Origin: Thermus caldilimi
GTDB lineage: Bacteria > Deinococcota > Deinococci > Deinococcales > Thermaceae
Reading direction: 5' to 3'
Length of the DNA: 64,000 bases
NCBI RefSeq assembly: GCF_004684245.1
Contig: NZ_CP038452.1
Span: forward strand, 1,474,796-1,538,795
The notes beneath the pieces were generated by a model. It was given only the letters and a program-made list of their open reading frames with translations. It ran no database searches and was not told the origin of the DNA. Made by a program: the position numbers and the translations under genes. Of the stretch, positions 6,637 through 15,571 are shown piece by piece. The number at the start of each line of letters is the position of its first letter. The first letter of the stretch is position 1.

Positions 6637-9600
6637 ATGGAACGGTATTTCTTTGACGATCACGCGCAAGCCATCGCCAGGCGCCAGTATTTCCAGGAAG
6701 GGGACGGGGATATCCTCGGCATGTTCCGCCGGGTGGCCCGGGAAATCGCCAAGGTGGAAAAACCCGAGGACCGGGCCTACTGGGAGGAAAAGTTCTATGA
6801 CCTCATGGCCTCCAAGCGCTTCTCCCCCGGCGGGCGCATCCTGGCCGGGGCCGGTACCCCTCACGGCAACCTCCTGAACTGCTTCGTGCAGGGAGCCACC
6901 CAGTACCCCCCGGAAAGCTTTGATGGAATCATGGAGGTGGCCAAAAAGCTGGCCCTGGTCACCAAGGTGGGTGGGGGGAATGGGGTCAACCTGGACCCTT
7001 ACCGCTCCAAGGGGAACCGTCAGCGCCAGGCAGTGCGGGGCGTGGCCTATCTCTCCGCCCGCCACCCCGATGGGGCCGATTTCATCCGGGGCCTTATGCG
7101 CCCCCCCACCAACCCGGAAGGGGAAAAGGAGGAGATCGCCCTGAAGAACTTCCTGCGGGCGGTCTACGGGGAGGTTTCCCCCGAGCTTAGGGCCCTGGCG
7201 GAACGCTACGGGGTCCTGGTGGTCCAGGAACCCCCTCCCGGAGCCATCCAGGTACCCGACGACATGGGGGGCATTGTGGAAGCCGCCAAGGAGGCAGCCG
7301 CCTTGGCCCTGAAGGGCCTCGAGCCCCACGTGGACTTCTCCCTCCTTCGGCCCGAGGGAGCCCCCATCCGGGGCTCCGGGGGTACCAGCTCCGGCCCGGT
7401 GAGCTTCCTCATGGAGATCTTTGACAACTTCCTGGAGTGGGCCGCCCTGGGAGGGGAGGAAGCGGGTCCCGTGGCCACCTTACGGTATGTGTACGCCCCG
7501 GTGCTCCGGGTGGTGAGGCAGGGCGGGACCCGCCGCGGGGCGGGAATGGCTACCCTTTCCATAGAGCACCCCGACCTCCTGGACTTCCTCACCGCCAAGG
7601 ACCTGGACCGGGAGAAGGCCGAGGGGGATATCTCCACCTTCAACATCTCCGTCCTGGTCACCGAAGCCTTCATGAAGGCCCTCGAGGAGGACACCCTCTG
7701 GCCCGTGACCCCCATTGAGGTGCCGGGGAAATACTACCCCTATCCCTTAGGAGGCCCCTACACGGGCCAGATCCCTGCCCTGCCGGAGCGGGAGGATGGG
7801 GCCAAACCCATTCCCCTTTTCGGGGGCAAAGTTCCCGCCCGCTGGCTCTGGCACGAGATCGCCTGGCACGCCTGGGCCACGGGGGAGCCGGGGCTCATCT
7901 TCGTGGACCGGATCAACGGGCTTTCTGCCCTCAAGGGTTTGGGCGAACGCTACCAGATCCGCTCCACCAACCCCTGCTTCGTAGGTTCCACCCGCATCCC
8001 CACCGAGTACGGCCTGGTGCCCATCGCCGAGCTGGCTGAGAAGGGGAGCTTTTTCCTGGTCACCGACAACCGCGCCCCCTTTGGGGGGATGGGCCAGCCC
8101 TTGCCGCAGACGGGCACCGCCGTGCGCCGGGCGGCCAAAGCCTTCTTCACCGGAACGAAGCCCGTGGTGCGCCTCAGGACCCGGGAGGGCCTCGAGCTCA
8201 CCCTCACCCCCGACCACCTGGTCCTCACCCCAGAAGGCTACCGGGAAGCGGGGGCGCTGAAGCCGGGGGATCGCGTCCTGGTGCAAAGCGGGGAGGGACT
8301 TTTCCCCAAGGAAGACCTCCTCCCTGCCCCCGCCCTGGCGGTGGCCCGGGAACGGGTGGCCGCCGCGGGAAGCCGGAGTGGGCGGGGCCGGGAGGATGTG
8401 AAGGGCCAGTACGCCCGCCTGCCCACCCGTTGGAGCCCGGAGCTGGGCGCGGCCCTGGGCTGGCTTCTGGGCGATGGGTACCTGCGGGAGGATGGGGTGG
8501 GGTTCTACTTCTCGCGAAAGGACTACGAGGAGGTGTCCTGGCTTCCCACCCTGCTCCGGGACTGGTTCGGAGGAGGTACCCTCCAAGAAACCCCCTCCAA
8601 CACCTACCACCTCCACTTCAACCGGATTCCCGCCGAGTTCTTCCAAGCCCTGGGGGTGAAGCCCGCCAAGGCCACGGAGAAGCGGGTTCCCGAAAGCCTC
8701 TTCCGGGCGCCCCGGGAGGCGGTGGTGGGGTTCTTGCGGGGCCTCTTCAGCGCCGATGGCTCGGTCCAGGTCAACCCCAGCAAACAGGACGCCACCATAC
8801 GCTTGGCCTCCTCCAGTCTGGGGCTTCTGCAAGACGTCCAGCTTCTCCTCCTCAACCTGGGCATCTACGGGAAAATCCACCGGCGGCGGGCGGCAGGAGA
8901 AAAGCTCCTCCCCGATGGCCGGGGAGGCCACAAGACCTACCCCGTGGCCGAGCAGTACGAGCTCATCCTGGGAGCGCAAAGCCGCGACCGCTTCGCCGAG
9001 GTGGTGGGCTTTCTCCAGCCGGAAAAGCAGGCGAAGCTTCGGGCCTTCTTGCGGGAACGCCCTAGGGGAAGCTACCGCAAGCCCTTTGTGGCCACGGTGG
9101 CCTCGGTGGAGGCTGCGAGTGTGGCGCCCGTGTACGACCTCACCGAGCCGGTCACCCACAGCCTGGTGGCGGGTGGGCTCGTCTGCCACAACTGCGGGGA
9201 GATCCCCCTCACCGTGGGCGAGCCTTGCGACCTCGGAGCCCTGAACCTGGCCGCCTACGTGAAGGACGGGGAGTTCCAGATGGCGGAGTTCCGCAAGGAT
9301 GTCCACACGGCCATCCGCTTCCTGGACAACGTCCTTGACGTGAACAAGTTTGCCCTCCCCGACAACGAGGAGGCAGCCAAGAAGCTCAGGAGGCTCGGCC
9401 TCGGGGTCATGGGCCTGGCGGACGCCCTCATCAAGATGGGGCTTCCCTACTCCTCCGAGAAGGCCAGGGAAAAGGTCTACGAGATCATGTCCGCCCTGCG
9501 GGAGGAGGCCATAAGGGCCTCGGAGGCCCTGGCCGAGGAGCGGGGCCCCTTCCCCCTCTACGAGGAACACCGGGACTACTTCCAGGGCCTGGGGGTGAGG

Positions 9601-10803
9601 TCAAGGCGCAACGTGGCCGTCCTCACCGTGGCCCCCACCGGCACCACCTCCATGCTCATGGGGGTTTCTAGCGGCATCGAGCCCGTCTTCAGCCCCTTCG
9701 TCTGGCGCAGGATCGGCGGGGAGTACAAGCCCCTTCTGCACCCCCTCTTCGTGGAGCTGATGGAGGCCTACCCGCCCCATCCCGATTACGCGAAGGAGGG
9801 CAAGTGGGACTGGGAGAAGATCATCGCCGCCATCCAGGAGGACGGGCACGGCTCGGTCAAGAAACTTCCCTTCGTCCCCGAGGCGATCCGCCGGGTCTTC
9901 GAGTGCGCCCACGACATTCATCCCCTGGACCACGTGCGGATGCAGGGAGCCGTGCAGAGGGCCTTCGACGCCGAAGGGTATGCCGGAAACTCCCTCTCCA
10001 AGACCATCAACCTGCCCAACCATGCCACCGTGGAGGAGGTGGAAGCCGCTTATCTAGAGGCTTACCGCACAGGGTGCAAGGGCATCACCGTCTACCGGGA
10101 TGGCTCCCGGGAGTTCCAGGTGCTCACGGTGAGGAAAGAGGAGAAGAAGGAGGAGAAGGAAGAAGCTCCTTTGGTTTCCCATCCTGCCCCTGAGGCCCCC
10201 TCGCCAGCGCCTCAACCGGGTACCCCCATGTACGAGCGCCCGGGCAGACTCATGGGCTTTACCGACATGGTCAAGCTCCTCTCCCCCGATGGAGGCAAAA
10301 GGAGCTTTCTGGTCACGGTGAACATGCTGGAGGGAAAGCCCATAGAGGTCATCCTCACCTCGGGCAAGGCAGGAGACGAGGCCAACGCTGACTCCGAGGC
10401 CCTCGGCCGGGTGGTCTCCATCGCCCTCCAGTACGGAGTGCCCCCGGAGGCCATCGTGAGGACCCTAAGGGGCATCAATGGCGGTCTTTACGGCACCTAC
10501 CAGGGCAGGCTGGTTTCCAGCAAAGCGGACCTGATCGCCGTGGCCCTGGAAACCATCCCCGAGGTCCTAAAGGGGGAGGCCACCGCTGCCCCTAAGGCAG
10601 TCCCGGGTCAGCCCCGTGGAGGCCACCTTGACGGGTTGACCGAGGTACCCGCCCTCTCTGGCGGTTCCCTTGGGGTAAGGGGGCCCCAAAGCGGCCTGGT
10701 CCTGGCGGGAGCCACCAAGTGCCCCTCCTGCGGGGAGGTAGCCCTGGTGCGGGAGGAGGGATGCTACAAGTGCCAGGTCTGTGGCTACTCCAAGTGCGGT
10801 TAG
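6637..10803 (+). CDS. nrdJ: adenosylcobalamin-dependent ribonucleotide reductase with intein
   Basis: The precursor is 1388 residues. Removing the intein (447-852) leaves 982. Class II reductases convert ribonucleotides to deoxyribonucleotides using a B12-derived thiyl radical. Visible: N-terminal S-P-G-G-R-I-L-A-G-A-G-T with N-C-F-V-Q (first redox Cys), T-R-R-G-A-G-M-A, the catalytic N-P-C-G-E-I-P-L (split by the intein), A-P-T-G-T-T-S-M, and a C-terminal zinc-ribbon tail C-P-S-C-G...C-Q-V-C-G that also offers the shuttle cysteines. A low-complexity Glu/Lys/Pro linker precedes a TSCPD-like domain (around residues 1200-1330). Own promoter, and a terminator hairpin follows. Confidence 0.93.
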   Translation: MERYFFDDHAQAIARRQYFQEGDGDILGMFRRVAREIAKVEKPEDRAYWEEKFYDLMASKRFSPGGRILAGAGTPHGNLLNCFVQGATQYPPESFDGIMEVAKKLALVTKVGGGNGVNLDPYRSKGNRQRQAVRGVAYLSARHPDGADFIRGLMRPPTNPEGEKEEIALKNFLRAVYGEVSPELRALAERYGVLVVQEPPPGAIQVPDDMGGIVEAAKEAAALALKGLEPHVDFSLLRPEGAPIRGSGGTSSGPVSFLMEIFDNFLEWAALGGEEAGPVATLRYVYAPVLRVVRQGGTRRGAGMATLSIEHPDLLDFLTAKDLDREKAEGDISTFNISVLVTEAFMKALEEDTLWPVTPIEVPGKYYPYPLGGPYTGQIPALPEREDGAKPIPLFGGKVPARWLWHEIAWHAWATGEPGLIFVDRINGLSALKGLGERYQIRSTNPCFVGSTRIPTEYGLVPIAELAEKGSFFLVTDNRAPFGGMGQPLPQTGTAVRRAAKAFFTGTKPVVRLRTREGLELTLTPDHLVLTPEGYREAGALKPGDRVLVQSGEGLFPKEDLLPAPALAVARERVAAAGSRSGRGREDVKGQYARLPTRWSPELGAALGWLLGDGYLREDGVGFYFSRKDYEEVSWLPTLLRDWFGGGTLQETPSNTYHLHFNRIPAEFFQALGVKPAKATEKRVPESLFRAPREAVVGFLRGLFSADGSVQVNPSKQDATIRLASSSLGLLQDVQLLLLNLGIYGKIHRRRAAGEKLLPDGRGGHKTYPVAEQYELILGAQSRDRFAEVVGFLQPEKQAKLRAFLRERPRGSYRKPFVATVASVEAASVAPVYDLTEPVTHSLVAGGLVCHNCGEIPLTVGEPCDLGALNLAAYVKDGEFQMAEFRKDVHTAIRFLDNVLDVNKFALPDNEEAAKKLRRLGLGVMGLADALIKMGLPYSSEKAREKVYEIMSALREEAIRASEALAEERGPFPLYEEHRDYFQGLGVRSRRNVAVLTVAPTGTTSMLMGVSSGIEPVFSPFVWRRIGGEYKPLLHPLFVELMEAYPPHPDYAKEGKWDWEKIIAAIQEDGHGSVKKLPFVPEAIRRVFECAHDIHPLDHVRMQGAVQRAFDAEGYAGNSLSKTINLPNHATVEEVEAAYLEAYRTGCKGITVYRDGSREFQVLTVRKEEKKEEKEEAPLVSHPAPEAPSPAPQPGTPMYERPGRLMGFTDMVKLLSPDGGKRSFLVTVNMLEGKPIEVILTSGKAGDEANADSEALGRVVSIALQYGVPPEAIVRTLRGINGGLYGTYQGRLVSSKADLIAVALETIPEVLKGEATAAPKAVPGQPRGGHLDGLTEVPALSGGSLGVRGPQSGLVLAGATKCPSCGEVALVREEGCYKCQVCGYSKCG
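7975..9192 (+). other. intein with LAGLIDADG homing endonuclease
   Basis: 406 codons in frame inside nrdJ. It begins at C-F-V-G-S-T-R-I-P and ends V-C-H-N before Cys+1, the standard splice junctions (Cys1, His-Asn terminus, Cys+1). Block B is near residues 515-530 (L-T-P-D-H). Two LAGLIDADG motifs are present: L-G-W-L-L-G-D-G near residue 605 and L-R-G-L-F-S-A-D-G near 700. The host residue directly after the intein is the Cys of N-P-C-G-E, the thiyl-radical cysteine, so the enzyme is inactive until splicing. It looks intact. Confidence 0.95.
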
Positions 10804-10823
10804 ACCTCAGGTAAGGGTGTCCA

Positions 10824-10850
10824 GGCCCCACCAGGGCGGCTGGTGGGGCC
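10824..10850 (+). terminator. terminator hairpin after nrdJ
   Basis: GGCCCCACCAG (10824-10834) and CTGGTGGGGCC (10840-10850) form a perfect 11-bp stem with a 5-nt loop, 21 nt after the nrdJ stop. It is followed by CTTAAACT rather than a long T tract. Confidence 0.65.
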
Positions 10851-10864
10851 CTTAAACTAAGGGC

Positions 10865-11137
10865 ATGGTCCAGCCCCGGCGCTTCACCCGCGAGGAGTGC
10901 CACCACCTCCTGGAAGCTGGCGTGATTCCGGAGGACGAGCGGGCGGAGCTCATAGAGAGTACCGTGGCGGAGATGAGCCCTATAGAAAGCCAGCATGCGG
11001 GCGTGGGGAAAAGTTTCAATGCCCTCTTCCACCCAACCCTGGCCGACCAAGCCCTGGTGAGGGTACAGGATCCCATTCGGCTCCCAGTGCCCGGCCTCCA
11101 GGAGTTGGGGAACGAGCCTTCTCCCAGGTTTCCCTGA
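10865..11137 (+). pseudogene. truncated Uma2-family (DUF820) nuclease remnant
   Basis: 90 residues match the first half of Uma2-like PD-(D/E)XK proteins: R-R-F-T-x-E-E-x-H-x-L-L-E-A-G, E-D-E-R-A-E-L-I-E, M-S-P-I-E-S-x-H-A, V-Q-D-P-I-R-L. Full proteins run to about 190 residues, and the catalytic D...E-x-K part is missing because trpF starts 20 nt later. Within the retained part the usual Gly after L-I-E is Ser. It is probably a dead remnant. Confidence 0.7.
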
Positions 11138-11156
11138 AGGTAAGGGGGGTTCTGCC

Positions 11157-11771
11157 TTGATCCGCATCAAGATCTGCGGCATCACCCGGCTGGAGGACGC
11201 CCTTTTGGCGGAAGCCCTAGGAGCCTTGGCCGTAGGATTCGTCTTCGCTCCGGGCTCCAGGAGGCGGGTGGACCTCGAGGTGGCCCGGGCCATCTCGGAG
11301 GCTTTGGGCCCCTTTGTGGTTCGGGTAGGGGTCTTCCAAGACCAAGGCCCCGAGGAGGTGCTGAGGGTTGCGGAACGGGCCAGGCTCCAAGTGGTCCAAC
11401 TCCACGGGGCCGAGCCCCCGGAGTGGGCGGAGGCCATCGGCAGGCACTTTCCTGTCATCAAGGCCTTTCCCCTAACCGGCCCTGCGGATCCCGGTTGGGC
11501 CCAGTACCCCGCAGGCGCCCTTCTGCTGGATGGCAAGTCTCCGGGAAGCGGCCAAACCTACCCCAGGGACTGGGCCAGGCCCCTTTTACAAACGGGAAAG
11601 CGCATCATCCTGGCCGGCGGGATAACCCCCGAAAACCTGGAGGAGGTTCTGGCCCTGAGGCCCTACGCCATCGACCTGGCCAGCGGGGTGGAAAGGGCCC
11701 CGGGGATAAAGGACGAGGCCAAGCTAAAAGCCCTTTTCGCTAAGGGAAGGGCGTGGAATCCCGGCGTATGA
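11157..11771 (+). CDS. trpF: phosphoribosylanthranilate isomerase
   Basis: 204 residues from a TTG start. The TIM-barrel TrpF converts phosphoribosylanthranilate to the 1-deoxyribulose form in tryptophan synthesis. Motifs: I-K-I-C-G-I-T-R at the start (catalytic Cys), V-G-V-F, V-Q-L-H-G, L-L-L-D-G-K, L-A-G-G-I-T-P-E-N and a terminal I-D-L-A-S-G-V-E. AAGGTAAGGGGG upstream is a plausible ribosome site. The gene stands apart from other trp genes here. Its end overlaps the promoter box of the next gene. Confidence 0.92.
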   Translation: MIRIKICGITRLEDALLAEALGALAVGFVFAPGSRRRVDLEVARAISEALGPFVVRVGVFQDQGPEEVLRVAERARLQVVQLHGAEPPEWAEAIGRHFPVIKAFPLTGPADPGWAQYPAGALLLDGKSPGSGQTYPRDWARPLLQTGKRIILAGGITPENLEEVLALRPYAIDLASGVERAPGIKDEAKLKALFAKGRAWNPGV

Positions 11772-11772
11772 T
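11767..11772 (+). promoter_or_regulatory. -10 box of a leaderless promoter
   Basis: TATGAT overlaps the end of trpF and lies 6 nt before the GTG at 11779. The intervening GGGGAG could also act as a very close Shine-Dalgarno sequence in the trpF transcript. Confidence 0.45.
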
Positions 11773-11778
11773 GGGGAG

Positions 11779-12573
11779 GTGATTGGCAGGAAGCACCCCT
11801 ACTTCCCCTACCTCGAGGCCATGCTGGAAGCCGCCCATTTGGCCAAGGGCATCCACACCTACTACCAGGCTAAGGGCTTCACCCACGGCACCAAGTCCGG
11901 TCCCACCGACCTGGTGACCCAGGCGGACCGGGAGTCGGAGGAAGCCATCAAGGAACTTCTCCTCTCCCGCTTCCCCGAGGCGGGCTTCTTGGGGGAAGAG
12001 GGGGGAAGCGAGGGGAGCAAGGCCCTTCGCTTCATCGTGGACCCCTTGGACGGCACCGTGAATTACGCCCACGGCTTTCCCTTCTATGGGGTTTCCATCG
12101 CCCTCGAGGTGGAGGGGAAGATCCAGGTGGGGGTGGTGCTGGACACCAGCCGGGACGAGGCCTTTTACGCGGTTCGGGGGGAAGGCGCCTTCCTAAACGG
12201 CCGGCCCATCCAGGTTACAAGGCGGAAGGAGCTCTTGGGAAGCCTCCTTGCCACGGGGTTTCCCTACGATGTGGCCAAGGACCCGGAAAACCTCACCTAC
12301 TTTCACCGGGCCCTGTCCAAGGGACTCCTGGTGCGCCGGCCGGGGGCGGCGGCCTTGGACCTGGTTTATGTGGCTGCCGGGAGGTTGGAGGGCTTTTGGG
12401 AGGTGAAACTGAACCCCTGGGATGTGGCCGCAGGCTGGCTCATCGTGGAGGAGGCAGGGGGGAAGGTCACCGACCTGGAAGGAAGGCCCTACCGCCTGGG
12501 GCACCGCTACATCGTGGCCACCAACGGCCACATCCATGAGGCCCTCATCCAGACCCTCCTGGCCCAGGGCTAA
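11779..12573 (+). CDS. inositol monophosphatase family protein
   Basis: 264 residues from a GTG start. Lithium-sensitive phosphatase fold with motif 1 G-E-E-G-G, motif 2 W/F-I-V-D-P-L-D-G-T-V-N-Y near residue 92, and motif 3 W-D-V-A-A-G-W-L-I-V-E-E-A-G-G near residue 213. These bind two or three Mg ions and remove phosphate from myo-inositol phosphate, fructose bisphosphate or histidinol phosphate. The exact substrate cannot be fixed here. The neighbouring flavin reductase follows after 1 nt. Confidence 0.88.
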   Translation: MIGRKHPYFPYLEAMLEAAHLAKGIHTYYQAKGFTHGTKSGPTDLVTQADRESEEAIKELLLSRFPEAGFLGEEGGSEGSKALRFIVDPLDGTVNYAHGFPFYGVSIALEVEGKIQVGVVLDTSRDEAFYAVRGEGAFLNGRPIQVTRRKELLGSLLATGFPYDVAKDPENLTYFHRALSKGLLVRRPGAAALDLVYVAAGRLEGFWEVKLNPWDVAAGWLIVEEAGGKVTDLEGRPYRLGHRYIVATNGHIHEALIQTLLAQG

Positions 12574-12574
12574 A

Positions 12575-13066
12575 ATGAAAACCGGTATGGACCTCGAGGC
12601 TAAGAAAAAAGTCCTGCGGAGCTTCACCTATGGCCTTTACGTCCTCACCGCAAAAGACGGCGAGGACTACGCCGCGGGCACGGTGAACTGGGTGACCCAG
12701 GCCTCCTTCACCCCTCCCCTCATCGCCCTGGGGGTTAAGCGGGATAGCCGCCTGCATGAGCTTATCCAGCGCACGGGCAAGCTGGCCCTCATGACCCTGG
12801 CGGAAGGCCAGAAGGGCATCGCCCAGGACTTCTTCAAACCCACCCAGCGGGAGGGAAGCACCCTGAACGGCCATCCCTTTGAACCCTCCCCCACCTTTGG
12901 CCTTCCCCTCCTCACCGAGCTTCCCTACTGGCTCGAGGCCGAGGTGCGCCACCTCCACGAGGGCGGGGACCACAGCGTGGTGGTGGCCGAGGTGGTGGAG
13001 GCCGGGGTGAGGCAGGAGGCCAAGCCCCTCGTCATGTGGGACACGGGCTGGTTCTACGGGGGCTAG
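12575..13066 (+). CDS. flavin reductase domain protein (FMN-binding)
   Basis: About 163 residues from the ATG at 12575; an internal ATG at 12587 is an alternative. Pattern of the flavin reductase / HpaC-like FMN-binding split barrel: F-T-Y-G-L-Y-V-L-T-A near the start, a N-W-V-T-Q-A-S-F-T-P-P-L-I-A-L motif near residue 46, then K-x-S/D-R-L-H-E-L. The likely role is NAD(P)H-dependent reduction of FMN, or simple FMN binding. It starts 1 nt after the preceding stop and is probably co-transcribed with it. Confidence 0.82.
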   Translation: MKTGMDLEAKKKVLRSFTYGLYVLTAKDGEDYAAGTVNWVTQASFTPPLIALGVKRDSRLHELIQRTGKLALMTLAEGQKGIAQDFFKPTQREGSTLNGHPFEPSPTFGLPLLTELPYWLEAEVRHLHEGGDHSVVVAEVVEAGVRQEAKPLVMWDTGWFYGG

Positions 13067-13084
13067 CTCCAACGTTCCCTTTTC

Positions 13085-13120
13085 GTTTGTTAAGCTATGC
13101 TAACATAGCCTAAAGGAGGA
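13085..13120 (+). promoter_or_regulatory. leader and promoter region of the split restriction-type gene
   Basis: AT-rich stretch. GCTATG (13094-13099) and CATAGC (13104-13109) form an inverted repeat around CTAA, preceded by TTGTTA and followed by AAAGGAGGA ahead of the ATG at 13125. The composition is unlike the surrounding GC-rich DNA and fits imported DNA. Confidence 0.35.
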
Positions 13121-13258
13121 ACTCATGGCTTTTCCTAAAAAAGTGATTGACCGCGTCATAACTGGGCTTAGGCGTTTTCTTCCTATCCTAGATGCAGCCT
13201 ACGCAAGAGACGTTAACGAAGCCGACACAGTGCGGATTGTTGCAGACATGTTAAGTGA

Positions 13259-14463
13259 CTCAAAACTTGCACTTATCCACCCCCCGCATACCCATGCGCC
13301 AGGGGACCACTTGAAAAGGGCCGCCGGGTTCCCTTCGGATGAAGGGTGCCATGACCCAAACGGCCCATTCTCTACTCTGGACCCTCCTGGCCCTCCTGCC
13401 AACCCCCACCTCCGCGAATCCCTCAAAGCGCTTCTTCTCCTCCTTCTCACCGGCCACGGCAAGGCCAGGCCCCAGCACAGCAAGACCAAGTCCCCTTCCG
13501 CCCTCTCCCGCTTCCTCAACCGCTATCCCTGGCCCACCCGCGCCCTCATCCGCCTGGCTCGCAAGAAGGCCCAGGAAACCCTCCACCGGGCCAGGCCCAG
13601 GCGGGGGCCCAAGCCCAGGCTCCTGGTGGTCCTGGACCTGGTCACCCTGGAGAAGCGGGGCCTCTTCCCCGCCTTGCCCCTCTCCTTTTTCCACGGCAAG
13701 TGGGGGCTCCACCTGGTGGTGCTCTATCTGGTGCTGGGAGAGCTGCGCATCCCCTGGGCCTACCGGGTGTGGCGGGGGAAGGGGGAGAAGGCCCTTTCCC
13801 TCCTTGCCCTGCGTCTTCTGGCCTCCCTGCCCCCCTGGATGCGCAAGTCCTTCCACCTTCGGGTGGTGGCCGATGCTGCCTTCGGCACCGCCCGGTTTCT
13901 TGTGGGGGTGCGGGGGTTGGGTCTGGAAGCGGTGGTGGGGATGCGGCGGGACCGAAAGACGCGGGAGGGGCTTCCCCTCTTTGGGCTCAGACGGCAGGGG
14001 AGTCGGGTGCATCTGCGGGGACTTCCCTTTCCCGTGTGGGTGAGCTGGTACCGCTATCCCTTACCCGGGGGAGGGTGGGAGTGGCGGTACGTGGTGGCCA
14101 CCTTTCCTGCGGGGCCACGGACTGTGCTGGTGTGGGGGCGGCGGCGGTTTACCATTGAGCACTTCTTCCGCACGGTAAAGAGCGAGTTTTCCCTGGGGCG
14201 TTTTGGGCAGCGGACGGCCTTGGGGGTGCATCGGTTTCTGGTGCTGTCCTTCCTGGCTTACCTGCTGGCCCACTGGGTGAGGCTAGCTCCAGACGGGAGA
14301 GGTCTTTCTTGGCGGGAGGCTGGGCGGGAGGCGGCGCGCCTGCTTCTGCCGGAGGTGGTCTTGCGGGTCCTCATGGCCGAGCTGGGAGCTTTGGGTCTTT
14401 GGCCTCCGCCTGCGGGGGGAAGGGGGTGTTCATGCAGGGTATTCGGGAGGTGCAAGTTTTGAG
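13259..14463 (+). mobile_element. insertion sequence copy 1 (1205 bp, DDE transposase)
   Basis: Perfect 14-bp terminal inverted repeats, CTCAAAACTTGCAC and GTGCAAGTTTTGAG, and a 4-bp target duplication GTGA (13255-13258, 14464-14467). The one long gene fills the element. Three more copies lie at 16591, 19141 and 21896. Copy 1 has one C fewer than copy 2 in a C run (13403-13407). Confidence 0.95.
13339..14462 (+). pseudogene. IS transposase, frame broken in copy 1
   Basis: Same transposase as the 374-residue copy at 16671, but the run at 13403-13407 has five C instead of six. From its own ATG the protein therefore leaves frame after about 22 residues. A read error in a homopolymer is possible. 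Because of this shift, the interrupted host gene reads in frame into the rest of the transposase. The stop lies inside the terminal repeat (TTTTGA). Confidence 0.75.
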
Positions 14464-15152
14464 GTGATGTTTTTGGCTATGATAAGTGGAGCGAAATCAC
14501 TTCTGAGCTTGCCATTCGCGGAACCTATTGCGACTTGGCCATCCTTCAAAAAGGGGCTGTTAAGTACCTTGTTGAGGTCAAGGCGATTGGTTCAGAATTG
14601 AAGGACGCTCACTTAAAGCAAGCTGCAGACTACGGAGCCAATCAGGGAGTGGATTGGGTCATACTGACGAATGGCCGCATCTGGCGCGTTTACCGCATTG
14701 TATTTGCCAAACCCATTGGGCAGGAACTCGTTCTGGATATAGATTTGTTTAACTTAAACAACCGCAAAGGGGCTACGGTAAAAGTGATGCAAGATCTTTT
14801 TCTCCTTACCAAAGAAGCTTCGCTCAAAGGTCTTCTTGAACAGTATTACGTGCAACAACAGCTCTCAAATCGTTTTGTCTTGGCTGCTCTCCTACAAACA
14901 CCCCCTGTGCTTAATACACTTCGCAAGCTCTTTCGTCAACTTAACCCCGAGTTAAAGCTAGAAATCGATGAAATTAAGGATCTACTTACCACCGAGGTCA
15001 TCAAGCGAGAAGCCCTAGAAGGGGAACGAGCAGCTATGGCCGCAAAGCTCGTTAAAAAGTTATTTCAACCTAAAAAGGCCGCAAAACTCAAAGGAGCCAA
15101 AGAACAACCTGCTCCCGGGGGAAATCCCTCAGGAGATCTATAGGCAGCCGCT

Positions 15153-15542
15153 TCAATCTCCACCCACATGGATCTCCACCTCCCGCCCTTCCGGTAGAAG
15201 GAAAGCCCTGACCCCATCGGTGCCGAAGATGACGTAGGGCACCCGCCAGCGGGCCTCGCGGATATCGGTGGGGCTGGGGAAGGCAGGCCCCCTGGGATGG
15301 GAGTGGTAGATGGCCAAGAGGGTCAGACCCTCCCCTTCCATCTCCTTTAGGGCCCGAAGCAGGGCCAAGGGCTCGGCCAGATACCCCACCAGAGGCTCTG
15401 GGTGGGCGTTGGGCAGGGGAATCACCCTTTCCACCTCCCGCCTCCCCGCCCAAAGCCCCACCCCTTCCCTAGGCGCCTCCTTTTGGAGGTGGGTGCGGGT
15501 TTCCTCCAGAAGCCTCCTGGGCACGTAGAGCACTTGGGACAA
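15153..15542 (-). CDS. JAMM/MPN-domain metalloprotease-like protein
   Basis: 129 residues from a TTG start with AAGGAGG 8 nt upstream on the coding strand. The zinc site motif of JAMM proteins is complete: E of E-G-V-G-L-W near residue 26, then H-S-H-P-R-G-P-A-F-P-S-P-T-D near residue 79. Bacterial JAMM proteins act as isopeptidases, for example releasing C-terminal peptides from sulfur-carrier proteins. The gene's upstream region forms the left flank of the prophage insertion site. Confidence 0.85.
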   Translation of the reverse strand: MSQVLYVPRRLLEETRTHLQKEAPREGVGLWAGRREVERVIPLPNAHPEPLVGYLAEPLALLRALKEMEGEGLTLLAIYHSHPRGPAFPSPTDIREARWRVPYVIFGTDGVRAFLLPEGREVEIHVGGD

Positions 15543-15556
15543 TCGCCCCCTCCTTA

Positions 15557-15571
15557 GGCCTATACTTACAC
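15557..15571 (+). other. attL: left host/phage junction
   Basis: Host GGCCTATA, core CT (15565-15566), then phage TACAC. GGCCTATACT equals RNA guide 24224-24233, and CTTACAC is the reverse complement of RNA guide 24305-24311. The core CT is repeated at 25333-25334. The host TATACT here also sits where a -10 for rep would be. Confidence 0.85.

Larger units (their letters stand above)
13125..15143 (+). pseudogene. type I restriction R-subunit N-terminal-like nuclease gene, split by an IS
   Basis: Joining 13125-13258 to 14468-15143 (removing the IS and one copy of GTGA) gives one open frame of 269 residues. The junction reads M-L-S-D-V-F-G-Y-D-K-W-S-E-I-T-S-E-L-A-I-R-G-T in sense, followed by C-D-L-A-I-L-Q-K and Y-L-V-E-V-K, the D...V-E-V-K core of PD-(D/E)XK domains in HSDR_N proteins. 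A long charged helical C-terminal half follows. Codon use and composition are markedly AT-richer than the flanks, which suggests horizontal origin. Without excision the N-terminal 44 residues are cut off from the catalytic part. Confidence 0.8.

Noticed and set aside
14258-14455. Many open frames on the strand opposite real genes, including long ones inside the IS copies and nrdJ
   Set aside because: They are antisense or out-of-frame shadows typical of very GC-rich coding DNA. They lack family patterns and ribosome sites.
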